From: Micavibrio sp.
GTDB lineage: Bacteria > Pseudomonadota > Alphaproteobacteria > Micavibrionales > UBA9664
Length of the DNA: 64,000 nt
Assembly (NCBI GenBank): GCA_002699085.1
Contig: PAAR01000028.1
Span: forward strand, 16,588-80,587
Reading direction: 5' to 3'
Part shown: positions 36,085 to 47,715 of the stretch, in pieces
Numbering within the stretch: position 1 is the stretch's first letter
Layout of the letters: each line of letters starts with the position of its first letter
Position numbers and translations under genes: made by a program
The notes under the pieces: generated by a model
Told to the model about the DNA's origin: nothing
The model's database searches: none
The model's input: the letters and a program-made list of their open reading frames with translations, nothing else

Positions 36085-36779
36085 GCGCGCATGGACCTCT
36101 CAATTACCCGTGTCATGAATGAGATAAGTTCTGTGCCTTGACCTTGTTGAAAGGTTTCAGGATTACGTGAACCAAAGGCTAAGATGGCAGGGGGGGTGTT
36201 TTGTGAAACGTCAATTCGTAGAATTGCTTGAGAACGAACAAGACCTGCGCCACCGCCATAAATTTGCTCGATGCCGTGAATGTCGCTTTCCAAGATATGC
36301 TCTTTATCCCCCATCCATGTATTGATCGTGCCTTCAGGGACAATACGAATACCGTTTAGATTAAGGGCAGACATATTGTGTCCGTTGCTTTCAACGACAA
36401 GACAGGTCAAATCAATGTTCAAAATAGCGTTTAAGTCCATGGTAATAACATGAATGAATTCTTGGAAGCACTCTGCTTCCAGCAACTTTAAAACAGCTGT
36501 GTGGATGCGTGTTAAATTGTGCATGTTGGAGCGCGCATTCTCGATAATATCGGCCGTTTGTTTTTCAACTGTCGCTTTATCAGCACGCGCTTTTTCAACT
36601 AAGTAGTATTGGAAATCAGCAACCTTGCGGCCATTACTTTTGTCTTTTGAAGGGACAAGTAAATCAGCCGCCTCAGGCGTTGTTTGAAGAAAATTAGGAT
36701 TAGCAGCAAGATAGGCTAACACATCTTCTTTTGAAATTATCGTATCTGTATCTATTTCTTTGCTCATCGAATCACTCAT
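36063..36779 (-). CDS. DUF484 family protein
   Basis: 238 residues. An N-terminal segment ISKEDVLAYLAANPNFLQ is the typical DUF484 start (a short helix with NPDFL). A coiled-coil-like stretch follows (KADKATVEKQTADIIENARSNMHNLTRIH), then a GAF-like domain with GAGLVRSQAILRI and ILAFGSRNPETFQ. The biochemical role is not known. It precedes xerC with an overlap, as in many genomes. Confidence 0.9.
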   Translation of the reverse strand: MSDSMSKEIDTDTIISKEDVLAYLAANPNFLQTTPEAADLLVPSKDKSNGRKVADFQYYLVEKARADKATVEKQTADIIENARSNMHNLTRIHTAVLKLLEAECFQEFIHVITMDLNAILNIDLTCLVVESNGHNMSALNLNGIRIVPEGTINTWMGDKEHILESDIHGIEQIYGGGAGLVRSQAILRIDVSQNTPPAILAFGSRNPETFQQGQGTELISFMTRVIERSMRAWLHLPL

Positions 36780-36863
36780 AAGATTTAGGATATCATAACC
36801 GTGATAATCGGTGCAGCAGAAAAATACTTGCGAAAGTAGAAATAGCTTCTTAAAGTCGCTCGA

Positions 36864-38792
36864 ATGATTGAATACCGTAAAGATATAGATAGTCTAAGAG
36901 CGTTAGCCGTTATTGGTGTATTGCTTTTTCATTTAGACGTTCCGTTTATTACGGGCGGCTATGTCGGGGTAGATGTTTTTTTTGTTATATCTGGATATTT
37001 GATTACAAATATTTTGCTCAAAGCACTATCAGATGAATGCTTTAGCTTAAAAGATTTTTTTGTTAGTAGAATTTTACGACTTTTCCCTGTCTTGTTTTCA
37101 ATGCTGTTAGTGGTTTTGCCGTTGGCTTATGTGTTTTTGTATCAAGACGCCTTTATTGGCTTTATCAATGATTTTAAATATGCTGCGCTACAAATATCCA
37201 ATATACATTTTGCAGATAAATTGGATTATTTTAGACAAGATGCTGATAAGTCACCTTTATTGCATACATGGTCGTTAGGGGTTGAGGCGCAGTTTTATTT
37301 GCTTTGGCCATTCGTACTTTTAGCGTTAAAGAAATGGATTGATAAAAAGCAATTAATTTATGTTTTTTTCGTGATTATTGTTTTATCGGTGACCCTAGGG
37401 CAATATTTTTTGGTAAAAGGTGACAGTATGCAGGCGTTTTATATGCTGTATAGCCGTGCTTATCAGTTAATTCTTGGTGCTATCCTTGCAGCCCCCAGTT
37501 TCACGCTACGTTTTTCAGAAAAATATAAACCCATTATCTTTGGGGTAGGGTTAGTGATGATTGTAACAAGTTTCTTTGTGTTTAAACATGATACAGCTAT
37601 TCCTGGGATAAATGGTTTGTTGCCAACTTTGGGTGCAGCCTTTATTATTGTTGCACGCATACATGAAGAGAAAAGCCTGTTGTCGCGTATATGGCAATCA
37701 AAGGCTTTAGTCTATATAGGGCTGGTCTCATATTCTCTTTATATTTGGCATTGGCCGCTTATTACCATCACAAAGATTTTTATTGGTATAGCATTAACAC
37801 CTTTTATGATGATTTGTTTGGCGTTTATCTCTTTGGCCATTTCATTACTGAGCTACCATTATATTGAGCAACCAACACGAAAAATTCGAAAAAATTTGAG
37901 CTCTCGTGGGAAGAATATTGTTATGATCCTAGCTCTGCTAGTCATGATTCTGGCAACAATATTTTCTAATTTGATATATTCAAAGCTTGAACAGTATAAG
38001 ATTGATCTTGAGCGTGATTTAAAAGCATCAGATTTTATACCTGATTATCAAAATAAGATAAGCAAATTTTATGGAACAACAGGGACAGATGCTGAAGCAA
38101 TTTTAATCGGAGATTCTCATGCAATTCATTATTCCGAAGCTATCATTCAATGGGCTCAAGAAAAGGGTATTTCTCTTGAGATTGTAGCGCGCGGTTCTTG
38201 TCAGTTAATCGGAGGAATAGATATGCAAATTAAAGAGCATTCCAAATGTGCTAAATATATTCAACGTATTCAAGAGCGCTTGCTATCTGAAACACCACTG
38301 CAATACTTTATTGTAGCTCAGCGTTTCGATGCACTTGTGCAAGGTGGTGATCCTGAGAGCTTGTCAGAAGATACAAGGCTGAATAGGATTGACCGTAACC
38401 TGCCTAAAGTGATTGAAGCCCTTGATTACGATTTCAATATATTAAAAGAGAACAATGCTTATGCTCAATTTATTATATTAGGACAAGTTCCAAGACTTGA
38501 GAATGATCCAAGGCGTTGCGAGCAAAGAATGTATTTATGGGCAACTAGCTTCTTTAACGTAGGGGGAAACTGTGTATCTTATACGTTAGATTATTTTACT
38601 AACCAAAAAATTCTCGGGTCTGTTAATGCAGTATTGAAAAATTTTTCTTTGAATCGCAAGCATGCACATTTATATAGCCCAGATAAAGCTTTCCCAATCA
38701 ATCAGGTAAAAGAGTGGGGTGCAATGTATCTTGATGATGATCATCTAAGTAAAGAAGGGTCGCTTCATGCTGGAAAATTCTTTGATTTCTAA
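36864..38792 (+). CDS. Membrane acyltransferase of the OafA/YrhL type with SGNH domain
   Basis: 642 residues. The first ~350 form the acyltransferase-3 membrane domain with about ten segments; [22 protein letters not shown] and [18 protein letters not shown] are diagnostic. The C-terminal ~270 residues look like a periplasmic SGNH domain ([13 protein letters not shown], and near the end DDDHLSKEG with the D-x-x-H pair). Such proteins O-acetylate surface polysaccharides such as lipopolysaccharide. It is convergent with the transaldolase gene, overlapping by four bases. Confidence 0.92.
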   Translation: MIEYRKDIDSLRALAVIGVLLFHLDVPFITGGYVGVDVFFVISGYLITNILLKALSDECFSLKDFFVSRILRLFPVLFSMLLVVLPLAYVFLYQDAFIGFINDFKYAALQISNIHFADKLDYFRQDADKSPLLHTWSLGVEAQFYLLWPFVLLALKKWIDKKQLIYVFFVIIVLSVTLGQYFLVKGDSMQAFYMLYSRAYQLILGAILAAPSFTLRFSEKYKPIIFGVGLVMIVTSFFVFKHDTAIPGINGLLPTLGAAFIIVARIHEEKSLLSRIWQSKALVYIGLVSYSLYIWHWPLITITKIFIGIALTPFMMICLAFISLAISLLSYHYIEQPTRKIRKNLSSRGKNIVMILALLVMILATIFSNLIYSKLEQYKIDLERDLKASDFIPDYQNKISKFYGTTGTDAEAILIGDSHAIHYSEAIIQWAQEKGISLEIVARGSCQLIGGIDMQIKEHSKCAKYIQRIQERLLSETPLQYFIVAQRFDALVQGGDPESLSEDTRLNRIDRNLPKVIEALDYDFNILKENNAYAQFIILGQVPRLENDPRRCEQRMYLWATSFFNVGGNCVSYTLDYFTNQKILGSVNAVLKNFSLNRKHAHLYSPDKAFPINQVKEWGAMYLDDDHLSKEGSLHAGKFFDF

Positions 38793-39442
38793 AGAATGGA
38801 TTGTCCTGTTGCAGCCCAATCTTTAACAAAGGCATCGAGGCCTTTATCTGTTAATGGGTGATTGTATAACTGCCATATAGTTTTAGGTGGCATGGTGGCT
38901 ACATCAGCGCCTATTTTAGCGCAAAGAAGCACATGGGACGGGCTGCGGATTGAGGCGGCTAGGATTTGTGTATCAAAGCCGTAATTATCATAAATTTGTG
39001 CGATGTCGCCGATTAAATCCATACCATTTAAGCCAATATCATCTAAGCGGCCAATGAAAGGTGAGATGAACGTTGCCCCTGCTTTTGCAGCGAGCAATGC
39101 TTGGTTAGCAGAAAAACATAAGGTTACATTGACCATGATGCCGTCATCAGACAATTCTTTACACACACGCAATCCAGCAGGTGTGAGTGGTACTTTTACA
39201 GCAATGTTGTCAGCAATTTTTGAAAGCTTACGGCCTTCTTTAATCATTGTTTCGTAATCAGTTGCGGCAACTTCAGCACTGACTGGCCCATCAACGATTT
39301 TACAAATATCTTTAATAAGAGGGATGAAATCTTTACCTGATTGTTTAATCAAGGAAGGGTTGGTAGTAACACCATCAACAAGACCAGTCTCGTTCAGTTT
39401 TTTAATCTCGTCAAAATCGCCAGTATCTACAAAAAATTTCAT
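38789..39442 (-). CDS. fsa: Fructose-6-phosphate aldolase / transaldolase-family protein
   Basis: 217 residues, the length of the small FSA/TalC class. [32 protein letters not shown] is the family start, and the Schiff-base lysine lies in [26 protein letters not shown] and [26 protein letters not shown] follow. Members act either as transaldolase in the pentose phosphate pathway or as fructose-6-phosphate aldolase, and the sequence does not decide which. It is divergent from priA, with 61 bp between the starts. Confidence 0.93.
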   Translation of the reverse strand: MKFFVDTGDFDEIKKLNETGLVDGVTTNPSLIKQSGKDFIPLIKDICKIVDGPVSAEVAATDYETMIKEGRKLSKIADNIAVKVPLTPAGLRVCKELSDDGIMVNVTLCFSANQALLAAKAGATFISPFIGRLDDIGLNGMDLIGDIAQIYDNYGFDTQILAASIRSPSHVLLCAKIGADVATMPPKTIWQLYNHPLTDKGLDAFVKDWAATGQSIL

Positions 39443-39503
39443 TACGCTTTCCTTATGGTTAAATCTTTGTCATGAATAATAGAAAGCAAAGTGCAGAAAG
39501 TCC

Positions 39504-41672
39504 ATGCCCGAAGAAAAGAAAAACAATTATATAGTATCCGTCCTTGTTCCATACCCTGTGGACAAGGCATATAGCTATATTTCGCCTGAGAAAGTAGGGC
39601 TTGGACAATATGTCGTTGTACCTTTAGGCGGCCGTGAGGTCACGGGTGTCGTTTGGGCGGTGGATGTCTCGGTTGAAGATAAACTACTTAAAAAGCTGAA
39701 GGCTGTATCACATATATATAGTGATTTGCCGTCAATGCCTGACGGACATATTAGGTTTTTAGAGAAGCTGTCTGCTTATACAATGAATCCTCTAGGTTCT
39801 GTGTTGAAGATGAGCCTCTCTGCGCCAAGGGCATTTGATCCACCCGCTCCGATAACAGGTTATAAACTTGCAAATACTGATAGTCTTAATCCTAAGCAAC
39901 GACAAGTTGCGGCTGTTATGAAAGAGGGTGTTGCATATCGTGCAGCTACCATTACAAGGCGCGCTCATTGCTCAGCTTCTGTTATTAAGACAATGGCCAA
40001 ACACGGCTTTTTAAAAGAGGTGATTATGGAGTCTGACCCGCCTTGTGTTGATCCAGACTTCAATCACAAAGACATTGAATTAAATGAGGCTCAAAAGAAA
40101 GCGGCCTCTATTTTATTAGAGAAAACGGGCTTTGCTGTTACCTTGCTTGACGGGGTGACAGGCTCGGGTAAAACAGAAGTCTATTTTGAAGCCGTCACAC
40201 AAGCACTCAAACTGAATAAACAGGTGCTGATCCTCTTGCCTGAAATCGCTCTTTCTAATGCGTTTCTTGAACGTTTTGAGCAGCGTTATGGTTGCCAGCC
40301 TGCCTTGTGGCATTCGGAATTGACACCTGCACAACGCCGAGAAACATGGCGTGCTGTTGCCAAAGGGCAAAGCAAAGTTGTGATTGGTGCTAGATCAGCA
40401 CTATTTTTACCTTATACAGATCTAGGCCTTATTGTTGTCGATGAGGAACATGATCCGTCTTATAAACAAGAAGAAGGTGTCATCTACAATGCCCGTGATA
40501 TGGCGGTTTTAAGAGGGGCGCTGGATAAGTTACCTATAATTTTGGTATCGGCAACACCGTCCTTGGAAACGATTCACAATGTGAAGCTAGGGCGTTATGA
40601 AGAAGTGAAGCTACCCGCACGTTTTGGCGGTGCATTATTACCAAAAGTACATCTGATTGATATGAAGGAAGAGCGTGAAGATGCACAGCACTTTATCTCT
40701 AATACATTAAAAGAAGCGATGGATTATACATTAGAACGTGGCGAGCAAGTTTTGCTGTTCTTAAATCGCCGCGGCTATGCGCCCCTCACGCTGTGCCGTC
40801 ATTGTGGGCACCGTTATGAATGTGATCGTTGCTCAGCATGGTTGGTCGAGCATAAAAGCCGCCATAATTTGCAGTGCCATCATTGTGGTTACACCGTTAA
40901 AAAACCGACAAACTGTCCTGAATGTAATGAGGCAGATAGCTTGACTGCTTGTGGCCCTGGGGTGGAGCGTATTTTTGATGAGGTGAAAGAGCTGTTTCCA
41001 GATCATACAGCGCTAATCTTGTCGAGTGATACGGCGGAGAATCAGGCTGATCTCAAAACGATTCTTGCTAAAATTCAGTCTAAGAAAGTCGATATCATTA
41101 TCGGCACGCAGATTATTGCGAAAGGTCATCATTTCCCTAAGCTGACTTGCGTTGGTGTTATAGATGCCGACCTAGGTTTGGCGGGCGGTGATTTACGGGC
41201 AAGTGAACGGACATGGCAGTTGCTTAATCAGGTGTCTGGAAGAGCGGGGCGAGCCGAAGACCCGGGGCATGTCTATCTTCAAACTTTTTATCCTGATAAT
41301 CTGGTCATGCAGGCGCTGCTCAGTGATAAACGAGATGCTTTCTTAGAAATTGAGCTAGAGGCTAGAGAGCAAGCCTTTATGCCGCCATTTTCTCGGCTTG
41401 TGGGATTGGTGGTGTCTGGTGTTAAAGAACAAGAAGTTATGCATTTTGCGCAAGAACTAGCCAAAGTGGCACCACAAACAGATCAGGTAAAAGTCTTGGG
41501 GCCAGCTCCTGCGCCGTTTTTACGATTGCGGAATCGCTATCGTTATAGGCTTCTTGTTATTGCGGATAAGAACATAGATATTCAAAAAACAATAAGACAT
41601 TGGCTAGGGCAGGTGAAGCTGCCTACAAAGCTGAAATTGACGGTAGATGTTGATCCTATGAGCTTTTTGTAA
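39504..41672 (+). CDS. priA: Primosomal protein N' (replication restart helicase PriA)
   Basis: 722 residues. The order is the DNA-binding N-terminal domain (VLVPYPVDKAYSYISPE), Walker [15 protein letters not shown], the DEEH box (VVDEEHDPSYKQEEG), SATPSLET, the zinc-binding cysteines (CRHCGHRYECDRC ... CHHCGYTVKKPTNCPEC) and motifs VGVIDADLGL and SGRAGRAE. PriA restarts stalled replication forks. It precedes the atp operon by 97 bp; a short inverted repeat GCACTT/AAGTGC lies in that gap. Confidence 0.97.
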   Translation: MPEEKKNNYIVSVLVPYPVDKAYSYISPEKVGLGQYVVVPLGGREVTGVVWAVDVSVEDKLLKKLKAVSHIYSDLPSMPDGHIRFLEKLSAYTMNPLGSVLKMSLSAPRAFDPPAPITGYKLANTDSLNPKQRQVAAVMKEGVAYRAATITRRAHCSASVIKTMAKHGFLKEVIMESDPPCVDPDFNHKDIELNEAQKKAASILLEKTGFAVTLLDGVTGSGKTEVYFEAVTQALKLNKQVLILLPEIALSNAFLERFEQRYGCQPALWHSELTPAQRRETWRAVAKGQSKVVIGARSALFLPYTDLGLIVVDEEHDPSYKQEEGVIYNARDMAVLRGALDKLPIILVSATPSLETIHNVKLGRYEEVKLPARFGGALLPKVHLIDMKEEREDAQHFISNTLKEAMDYTLERGEQVLLFLNRRGYAPLTLCRHCGHRYECDRCSAWLVEHKSRHNLQCHHCGYTVKKPTNCPECNEADSLTACGPGVERIFDEVKELFPDHTALILSSDTAENQADLKTILAKIQSKKVDIIIGTQIIAKGHHFPKLTCVGVIDADLGLAGGDLRASERTWQLLNQVSGRAGRAEDPGHVYLQTFYPDNLVMQALLSDKRDAFLEIELEAREQAFMPPFSRLVGLVVSGVKEQEVMHFAQELAKVAPQTDQVKVLGPAPAPFLRLRNRYRYRLLVIADKNIDIQKTIRHWLGQVKLPTKLKLTVDVDPMSFL

Positions 41673-41769
41673 AAAAAGGTCAATTCTGTGGATTTTTATG
41701 TCGTAAAAGCCTTGCACTTCCTAAAGTGCTGTGCTACTTCAAACTCAAAGAATAAATAAGAGGTTTTTG

Positions 41770-42360
41770 GTGACGATTGTTACAGAAGATTACAGAGTTG
41801 CTTTACGCTATGTGACAGCGTTGCTTGATTTTGCGCAAGAGTCTAAGGTTTTGGATAAAACCGCCAAGGATCTAGCCGAGCTTCATTCAATGTTGAACTG
41901 GTCAGAAGACCTACGTAATTTTACTCGTTCACCACTCATTAGCAGAGACGATAAGATCGCTGCTATGCAGGCTTTAGCTAAAAAAGCGAAGTTTCAGACA
42001 ACGACCTCAAACTTTTTGTCGCTTTTGGCTAAAAATAACAGATTGTTCGCTTTAGAAACAATTTTGACCATAGCAGAAAAAGAAATTGCTGAAGCACGTG
42101 GCGAAGTGACCGCTTATGTTGAGACAGCGCATGTATTATCTGATAAACAAACAAAAGAATTAAAAGAGTCTTTGAAAAAAGGCCTTGGTAAAGATGTTTC
42201 GCTTTCTATTACAGAAGATGCAAATCTATTGGGCGGCATGGTCGTTCGTGTGGGTTCATTGATGGTAGATGATAGCGTTCGTACAAAAGTTAACCGCTTG
42301 CAACGTGCACTACGCGCAGGCACAACACAATTAGATAACACAACAGAAGAGGTTGCATAA
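41770..42360 (+). CDS. atpH: ATP synthase F1 subunit delta
   Basis: 196 residues from a GTG at 41770, placed after AAGAGG; an in-frame ATG 39 bases upstream gives an atypical leader. [17 protein letters not shown] is the usual start, and [25 protein letters not shown] and [28 protein letters not shown] are the conserved C-terminal half. Delta connects F1 with the peripheral stalk. First gene of the operon; TAATG overlap with atpA. Confidence 0.95.
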   Translation: MTIVTEDYRVALRYVTALLDFAQESKVLDKTAKDLAELHSMLNWSEDLRNFTRSPLISRDDKIAAMQALAKKAKFQTTTSNFLSLLAKNNRLFALETILTIAEKEIAEARGEVTAYVETAHVLSDKQTKELKESLKKGLGKDVSLSITEDANLLGGMVVRVGSLMVDDSVRTKVNRLQRALRAGTTQLDNTTEEVA

Positions 42361-43910
42361 TGGAAATCCAAGCATCAGAAATCTCCAGCATTTTAAAAGC
42401 GCAAGTAAAAGATTTTGCGGCGCAAGCAGATGTCGCTGAAATCGGACAGGTTTTGTCTGTCGGTGACGGTGTAGCACGTATTTACGGTCTTGATAAAATT
42501 CAAGCGGGTGAAATGGTTGAGTTCCCAAGTGGCGCTAAAGGTATGGCGTTAAACTTGGAGGTTGATAATGTTGGTGTGGTTATTTTTGGTGATGACCGTG
42601 ACATCAAAGAAGGTGACATTGTTCGCCGTACAGGGACGATCGTTGAAGTGCCAGTAGGCAAAGAGCTTCTAGGTCGTGTGGTTGATGCTTTGGGTAACCC
42701 GATTGATGGTAAAGGCCCATTAAAGGCTAAAGAAACACGCCGTATCGAAGTTAAAGCGCCTGGTATTATGCCACGTAAATCTGTCCATGAGCCAATGGCA
42801 ACAGGTGTTAAAGCGATTGATGCTTTAGTACCGGTAGGACGTGGTCAACGTGAACTTATCATTGGTGACCGTCAAACAGGTAAAACAGCCGTAGCGGTTG
42901 ATGCTATTTTGAACCAGAAGCACAATAACCGTGCGTCTGATAAAAATAAACATATGTACTGTATCTATGTAGCGATCGGTCAAAAGCGTTCAACAGTAGC
43001 GCAATTGGTTAAGACATTAGAAGAGAATGGTGCGTTAGAATATTCAATCATTGTGGCTGCAACTGCTTCTGATCCTGCGCCTATGCAGTTCTTGGCAGCG
43101 TATGCTGGTTGTGCAATGGGCGAATATTTCCGTGATAACGCTATGCACGGCCTAATCATTTATGATGATTTATCAAAACAAGCTGTGGCATATCGTCAAA
43201 TGTCGTTGCTTCTTCGTCGTCCTCCAGGACGTGAGGCGTATCCAGGTGATGTATTCTATATTCACTCACGTCTTTTAGAGCGAGCAGCGAAATTGAATGA
43301 TGAACATGGTGCGGGTTCTTTAACAGCATTGCCTGTTATTGAGACACAAGCGGGTGATATTTCTGCCTATATTCCAACAAACGTAATTTCGATTACAGAT
43401 GGTCAGATTTTCTTGGAAACATCTTTGTTCTACAAAGGTATTCGTCCAGCGATTTCAGTTGGTGCATCTGTATCTCGTGTTGGATCATCAGCGCAAACAA
43501 AAGCGATGAAAAAGGTTGCGGGTTCAATCAAACTTGAATTGGCGCAATATCGTGAAATGGAAGCATTCTCTCAGTTTGCATCAGACCTTGATGCTGCAAC
43601 ACAGAAGCTTCTGGCGCGTGGTGCCCGTTTGACTGAATTGTTGAAGCAGCCTCAGTTCCAGCCATTATCAACAGAAGAACAAGTTGTAGTGATTTATGCA
43701 GGAACACGTGGTTATATTGACTCATTACCAGTTGATAGCGTTACAACATTTGAAAAACAGTTACTGGCTGAGCTACGTTCAGGCGGCAAGGATATCCTTG
43801 AGGGTCTACGTAAGGGCGGTGCATTAACACCTGAGATTGAGCAACAAATTGTGTCTTTCCTTGATACATTTTTGAAGCGTTTCGATACAGGCGCTAAAAA
43901 AGTAGCTTAA
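42360..43910 (+). CDS. atpA: ATP synthase F1 subunit alpha
   Basis: 516 residues, the normal size. The nucleotide-binding loop is GDRQTGKTA; other conserved stretches are [65 protein letters not shown] and [15 protein letters not shown]. It forms the non-catalytic part of the F1 hexamer at the inner membrane. It begins in the atpH stop (TAATG). Confidence 0.98.
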   Translation: MEIQASEISSILKAQVKDFAAQADVAEIGQVLSVGDGVARIYGLDKIQAGEMVEFPSGAKGMALNLEVDNVGVVIFGDDRDIKEGDIVRRTGTIVEVPVGKELLGRVVDALGNPIDGKGPLKAKETRRIEVKAPGIMPRKSVHEPMATGVKAIDALVPVGRGQRELIIGDRQTGKTAVAVDAILNQKHNNRASDKNKHMYCIYVAIGQKRSTVAQLVKTLEENGALEYSIIVAATASDPAPMQFLAAYAGCAMGEYFRDNAMHGLIIYDDLSKQAVAYRQMSLLLRRPPGREAYPGDVFYIHSRLLERAAKLNDEHGAGSLTALPVIETQAGDISAYIPTNVISITDGQIFLETSLFYKGIRPAISVGASVSRVGSSAQTKAMKKVAGSIKLELAQYREMEAFSQFASDLDAATQKLLARGARLTELLKQPQFQPLSTEEQVVVIYAGTRGYIDSLPVDSVTTFEKQLLAELRSGGKDILEGLRKGGALTPEIEQQIVSFLDTFLKRFDTGAKKVA

Positions 43911-43939
43911 GCAATAGACGTTAGGAAAAAGTACGAATA

Positions 43940-44836
43940 ATGCCTAGTTTACGTGATTTGAGAGACAGAATATCTTCGGTGAAGTCGACGAAAAAAATTA
44001 CGTCGGCGATGAAGATGGTTGCGGCCTCTAAGCTTAAAAAAGCACAAGGCCAAGCAGAGGCGTCACAGCCTTATGCGCAAGCTATGTCTCAAATGATGGC
44101 ACGTGTTGCGGCAAATATTCAGATCAACCCTAATTCTTCTAAGCTTCTGACAGGGACTGGATCTGTGCAAACACACTTGATTATTGCGGTGAGTGCGGAT
44201 CGTGGTCTTTGTGGCGGTTTTAATGCCTATGTTTTGCGTAAAACACGTTTGTTAATCTCGCAATTAGAACGTGATGGCAAGGATGTGAAAATCATCTGTG
44301 TGGGCCGTAAAATTCGTGATGCATTATCAAGAACGCATAAAGCCAATATTATTAAAGGCTTTACAGGCATTGGCGGCAAAACAAAGATTAATTTCTCTGA
44401 AGCGCATGACATTGCCGAGCTTGTGTTGGATCAGTTTGCGACAGGCGGGTTTGATGTTTGTACACTGGTTTATAACCAGTTCGTGTCTGTTTTAACGCAG
44501 ACGCCACAAGCGCAACAGCTTATTCCATTCAAATTGCCAGAAGCAAACCAGAATGAACAAGATTCAGAAATCGGTCCTAAGCCATTATATAGTTTTGAGC
44601 CTTCTGAAGAAGAAATCTTGGATGATTTATTGCCACGCAATTTGGCAATTCAAATTTTCCGAGCGCTTCTTGATAGTGCAGCAGGTGAGCAAGCTGCTCG
44701 TATGACAGCGATGGATGCGGCAACACGTAATGCAGGCGATCGTATTTCTGACCTGACATTGCAGTATAACCGTGCACGTCAGGCATATATTACAAAAGAA
44801 TTGATCGAAATTATTTCAGGTGCTGAAGCAGTTTAA
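43940..44836 (+). CDS. atpG: ATP synthase F1 subunit gamma
   Basis: 298 residues. MPSLRDLRDRISSVKSTKKITSAMKMVAASKLKKAQ is the typical N-terminal helix; SADRGLCGGFN and the C-terminal AMDAATRNAGDRISDLTLQYNRARQAYITKELIEIISGAEA are equally diagnostic. Gamma is the central rotor shaft. It follows atpA by 29 bases with AGGAAAA as ribosome site. Confidence 0.97.
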   Translation: MPSLRDLRDRISSVKSTKKITSAMKMVAASKLKKAQGQAEASQPYAQAMSQMMARVAANIQINPNSSKLLTGTGSVQTHLIIAVSADRGLCGGFNAYVLRKTRLLISQLERDGKDVKIICVGRKIRDALSRTHKANIIKGFTGIGGKTKINFSEAHDIAELVLDQFATGGFDVCTLVYNQFVSVLTQTPQAQQLIPFKLPEANQNEQDSEIGPKPLYSFEPSEEEILDDLLPRNLAIQIFRALLDSAAGEQAARMTAMDAATRNAGDRISDLTLQYNRARQAYITKELIEIISGAEAV

Positions 44837-44863
44837 TATTTAAAGAATAAATAGAGTTTATAA

Positions 44864-46321
<1,458 letters not shown>

Positions 46322-46322
46322 G

Positions 46323-46565
46323 ATGGGCGTTCCTTCTGCAAAAATAGATTTTTCAAATATGTCTGTCAAAACTTTCTTTGCTGGTGTTCCGCACGGGGTT
46401 TCATCTTGGTGTGTTGTGGCTGAAGCACGTGGTAAAGAAACAATAGGTGCGCTTGTGCAGATGACAGAAGCGGAAGCTTTTGCAATGGGCAACTTGTCAG
46501 AGCAGGGCAAGAAAGAGGTTCGGCGTATTTTCGTAAATACGGGTCTGAGCTTTAGCCTTAGATAG
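46323..46565 (+). CDS. Small unknown protein between atpD and atpC
   Basis: 80 residues, starting two bases after the atpD stop and ending 11 bases before atpC, so it must be on the atp transcript. The sequence (MGVPSAKIDFSNMSVKTFF, SSWCVVAEARGKETIGALVQM, KKEVRRIFVNTGLSFSLR) matches no family I know. It has no signal peptide and no membrane segment. Usually atpC follows atpD directly in alphaproteobacteria, so this insertion is unusual. Tight spacing and coding-like composition favour a real gene. Confidence 0.7.
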   Translation: MGVPSAKIDFSNMSVKTFFAGVPHGVSSWCVVAEARGKETIGALVQMTEAEAFAMGNLSEQGKKEVRRIFVNTGLSFSLR

Positions 46566-46576
46566 AGGTAAAATAG

Positions 46577-46996
46577 ATGACAACAAATACTATTCAATTC
46601 GAACTTGTTTCCCCTGAGCAGCGTTTGATGGACGAGCCAGCATTAATGGTTGTTGTGCCGGGCGAAGAGGGTGATATTGGTGTGTTGGCTGAGCACTCTC
46701 CGCTTGTGACAACAATCCGTCCAGGTGTCGTGCGTATGTATAAAGATGATATGGCCAATGTAACAGATCAAATCTTTTTGGCAGGTGGTTTTGCTGATAT
46801 CACCCCAGATCGTGTGACTATCTTGGCGGAAGAGGCACTGGCATTGTCTCAAATAGACAAGAGCGAAGTAGAGGCACAGCTTGAAACATTATTGAATGAT
46901 CGTGGCTTAGCAGCAACTGAGCTTGAAAAAGCGCGTTATGACAGCCGTATTGAGATCGCACGCGCTAAGCTTGAAGCCTTAGAGATGGCGGCTTAA
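46577..46996 (+). CDS. atpC: ATP synthase F1 subunit epsilon
   Basis: 139 residues. The N-terminal beta barrel is clear (FELVSPEQRLMDEPALMVVVPGEEGDIGVLAEHSPLVTTIRPGVVRMY, then FLAGGFADITPDRVTILAEEA) and the C-terminal helical hairpin is complete (EKARYDSRIEIARAKLEALE). Epsilon is part of the rotor and inhibits ATP hydrolysis. AGAGGTAAAATAG precedes the ATG; the stop overlaps the next start (TAATG). Confidence 0.96.
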   Translation: MTTNTIQFELVSPEQRLMDEPALMVVVPGEEGDIGVLAEHSPLVTTIRPGVVRMYKDDMANVTDQIFLAGGFADITPDRVTILAEEALALSQIDKSEVEAQLETLLNDRGLAATELEKARYDSRIEIARAKLEALEMAA

Positions 46997-47715
46997 TGGG
47001 TCAGCCTGCTGATCGAAAAATCTATCTTGTATTAGACTTTGATGAATGCCTATTTGACCATCCAGAAGGATTAGAACCTTATTTTGGCGTGTCTTATGGT
47101 GAAACGGCCATAAGATTAGGTTGTCCATTGCCACGTGATGAGGCGATTGCTCTTGCACGAAAATCTTTCCAAGAACGTGGCTTGAGCCATTATATGTTTG
47201 AAAAGTTCGGTATTGATATCAAGCAGTTATATAACGAAACGCATCCTTATTTTTTTGAAAATTATGTCCTTCGTTTTAAAGATGTTATAAGCCAATACAA
47301 CAATGCAGCTTATTTTGACAATCAGAATATAGAAGCAGCGATTTTGACGGATGGCACGACGTATTGGGCGCAGGCAAACCTTGAATTAATGAATTTAAAA
47401 AAATTTTTTCCAGATGAAAGGATTATTGGTTCAGATCTACTGGATTATACTTTTAAACATGAAACCAAAAACGGATTTTTAATGGCATTGAAATCCTTGG
47501 GTTTGACTGACGATGACCTTAAAGAAAAACGTGGTTCAATATTTTTCGTTGATGATTCTGTGAAAAACTTAAAGATCCCACATGATATGGGGTTTCATAC
47601 CGTTCAGGTTAAGAAAAAAACGCTAGAAACAACGCATTTAGAATTCATTGATTATCAATATCCAACCTTGTGGGGTTTCCTTGATGATCTTTATGCGGGT
47701 AAACTAGCTCTTTAA
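46996..47715 (+). CDS. HAD-family hydrolase, pyrimidine 5'-nucleotidase-like
   Basis: 239 residues. The HAD nucleophile motif is LVLDFDECLFDHP (D-x-D), motif II is ILTDGTTYW, and motif III/IV is IFFVDDSVKNLKIPHDMGFHTVQV. The arrangement resembles pyrimidine 5'-nucleotidases (SDT1/YjjG group), although the substrate cannot be read. It starts within the atpC stop codon (TAATG), so it is co-transcribed with the ATP synthase. It overlaps the convergent LOG-family gene by 12 bp. Confidence 0.8.
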   Translation: MGQPADRKIYLVLDFDECLFDHPEGLEPYFGVSYGETAIRLGCPLPRDEAIALARKSFQERGLSHYMFEKFGIDIKQLYNETHPYFFENYVLRFKDVISQYNNAAYFDNQNIEAAILTDGTTYWAQANLELMNLKKFFPDERIIGSDLLDYTFKHETKNGFLMALKSLGLTDDDLKEKRGSIFFVDDSVKNLKIPHDMGFHTVQVKKKTLETTHLEFIDYQYPTLWGFLDDLYAGKLAL

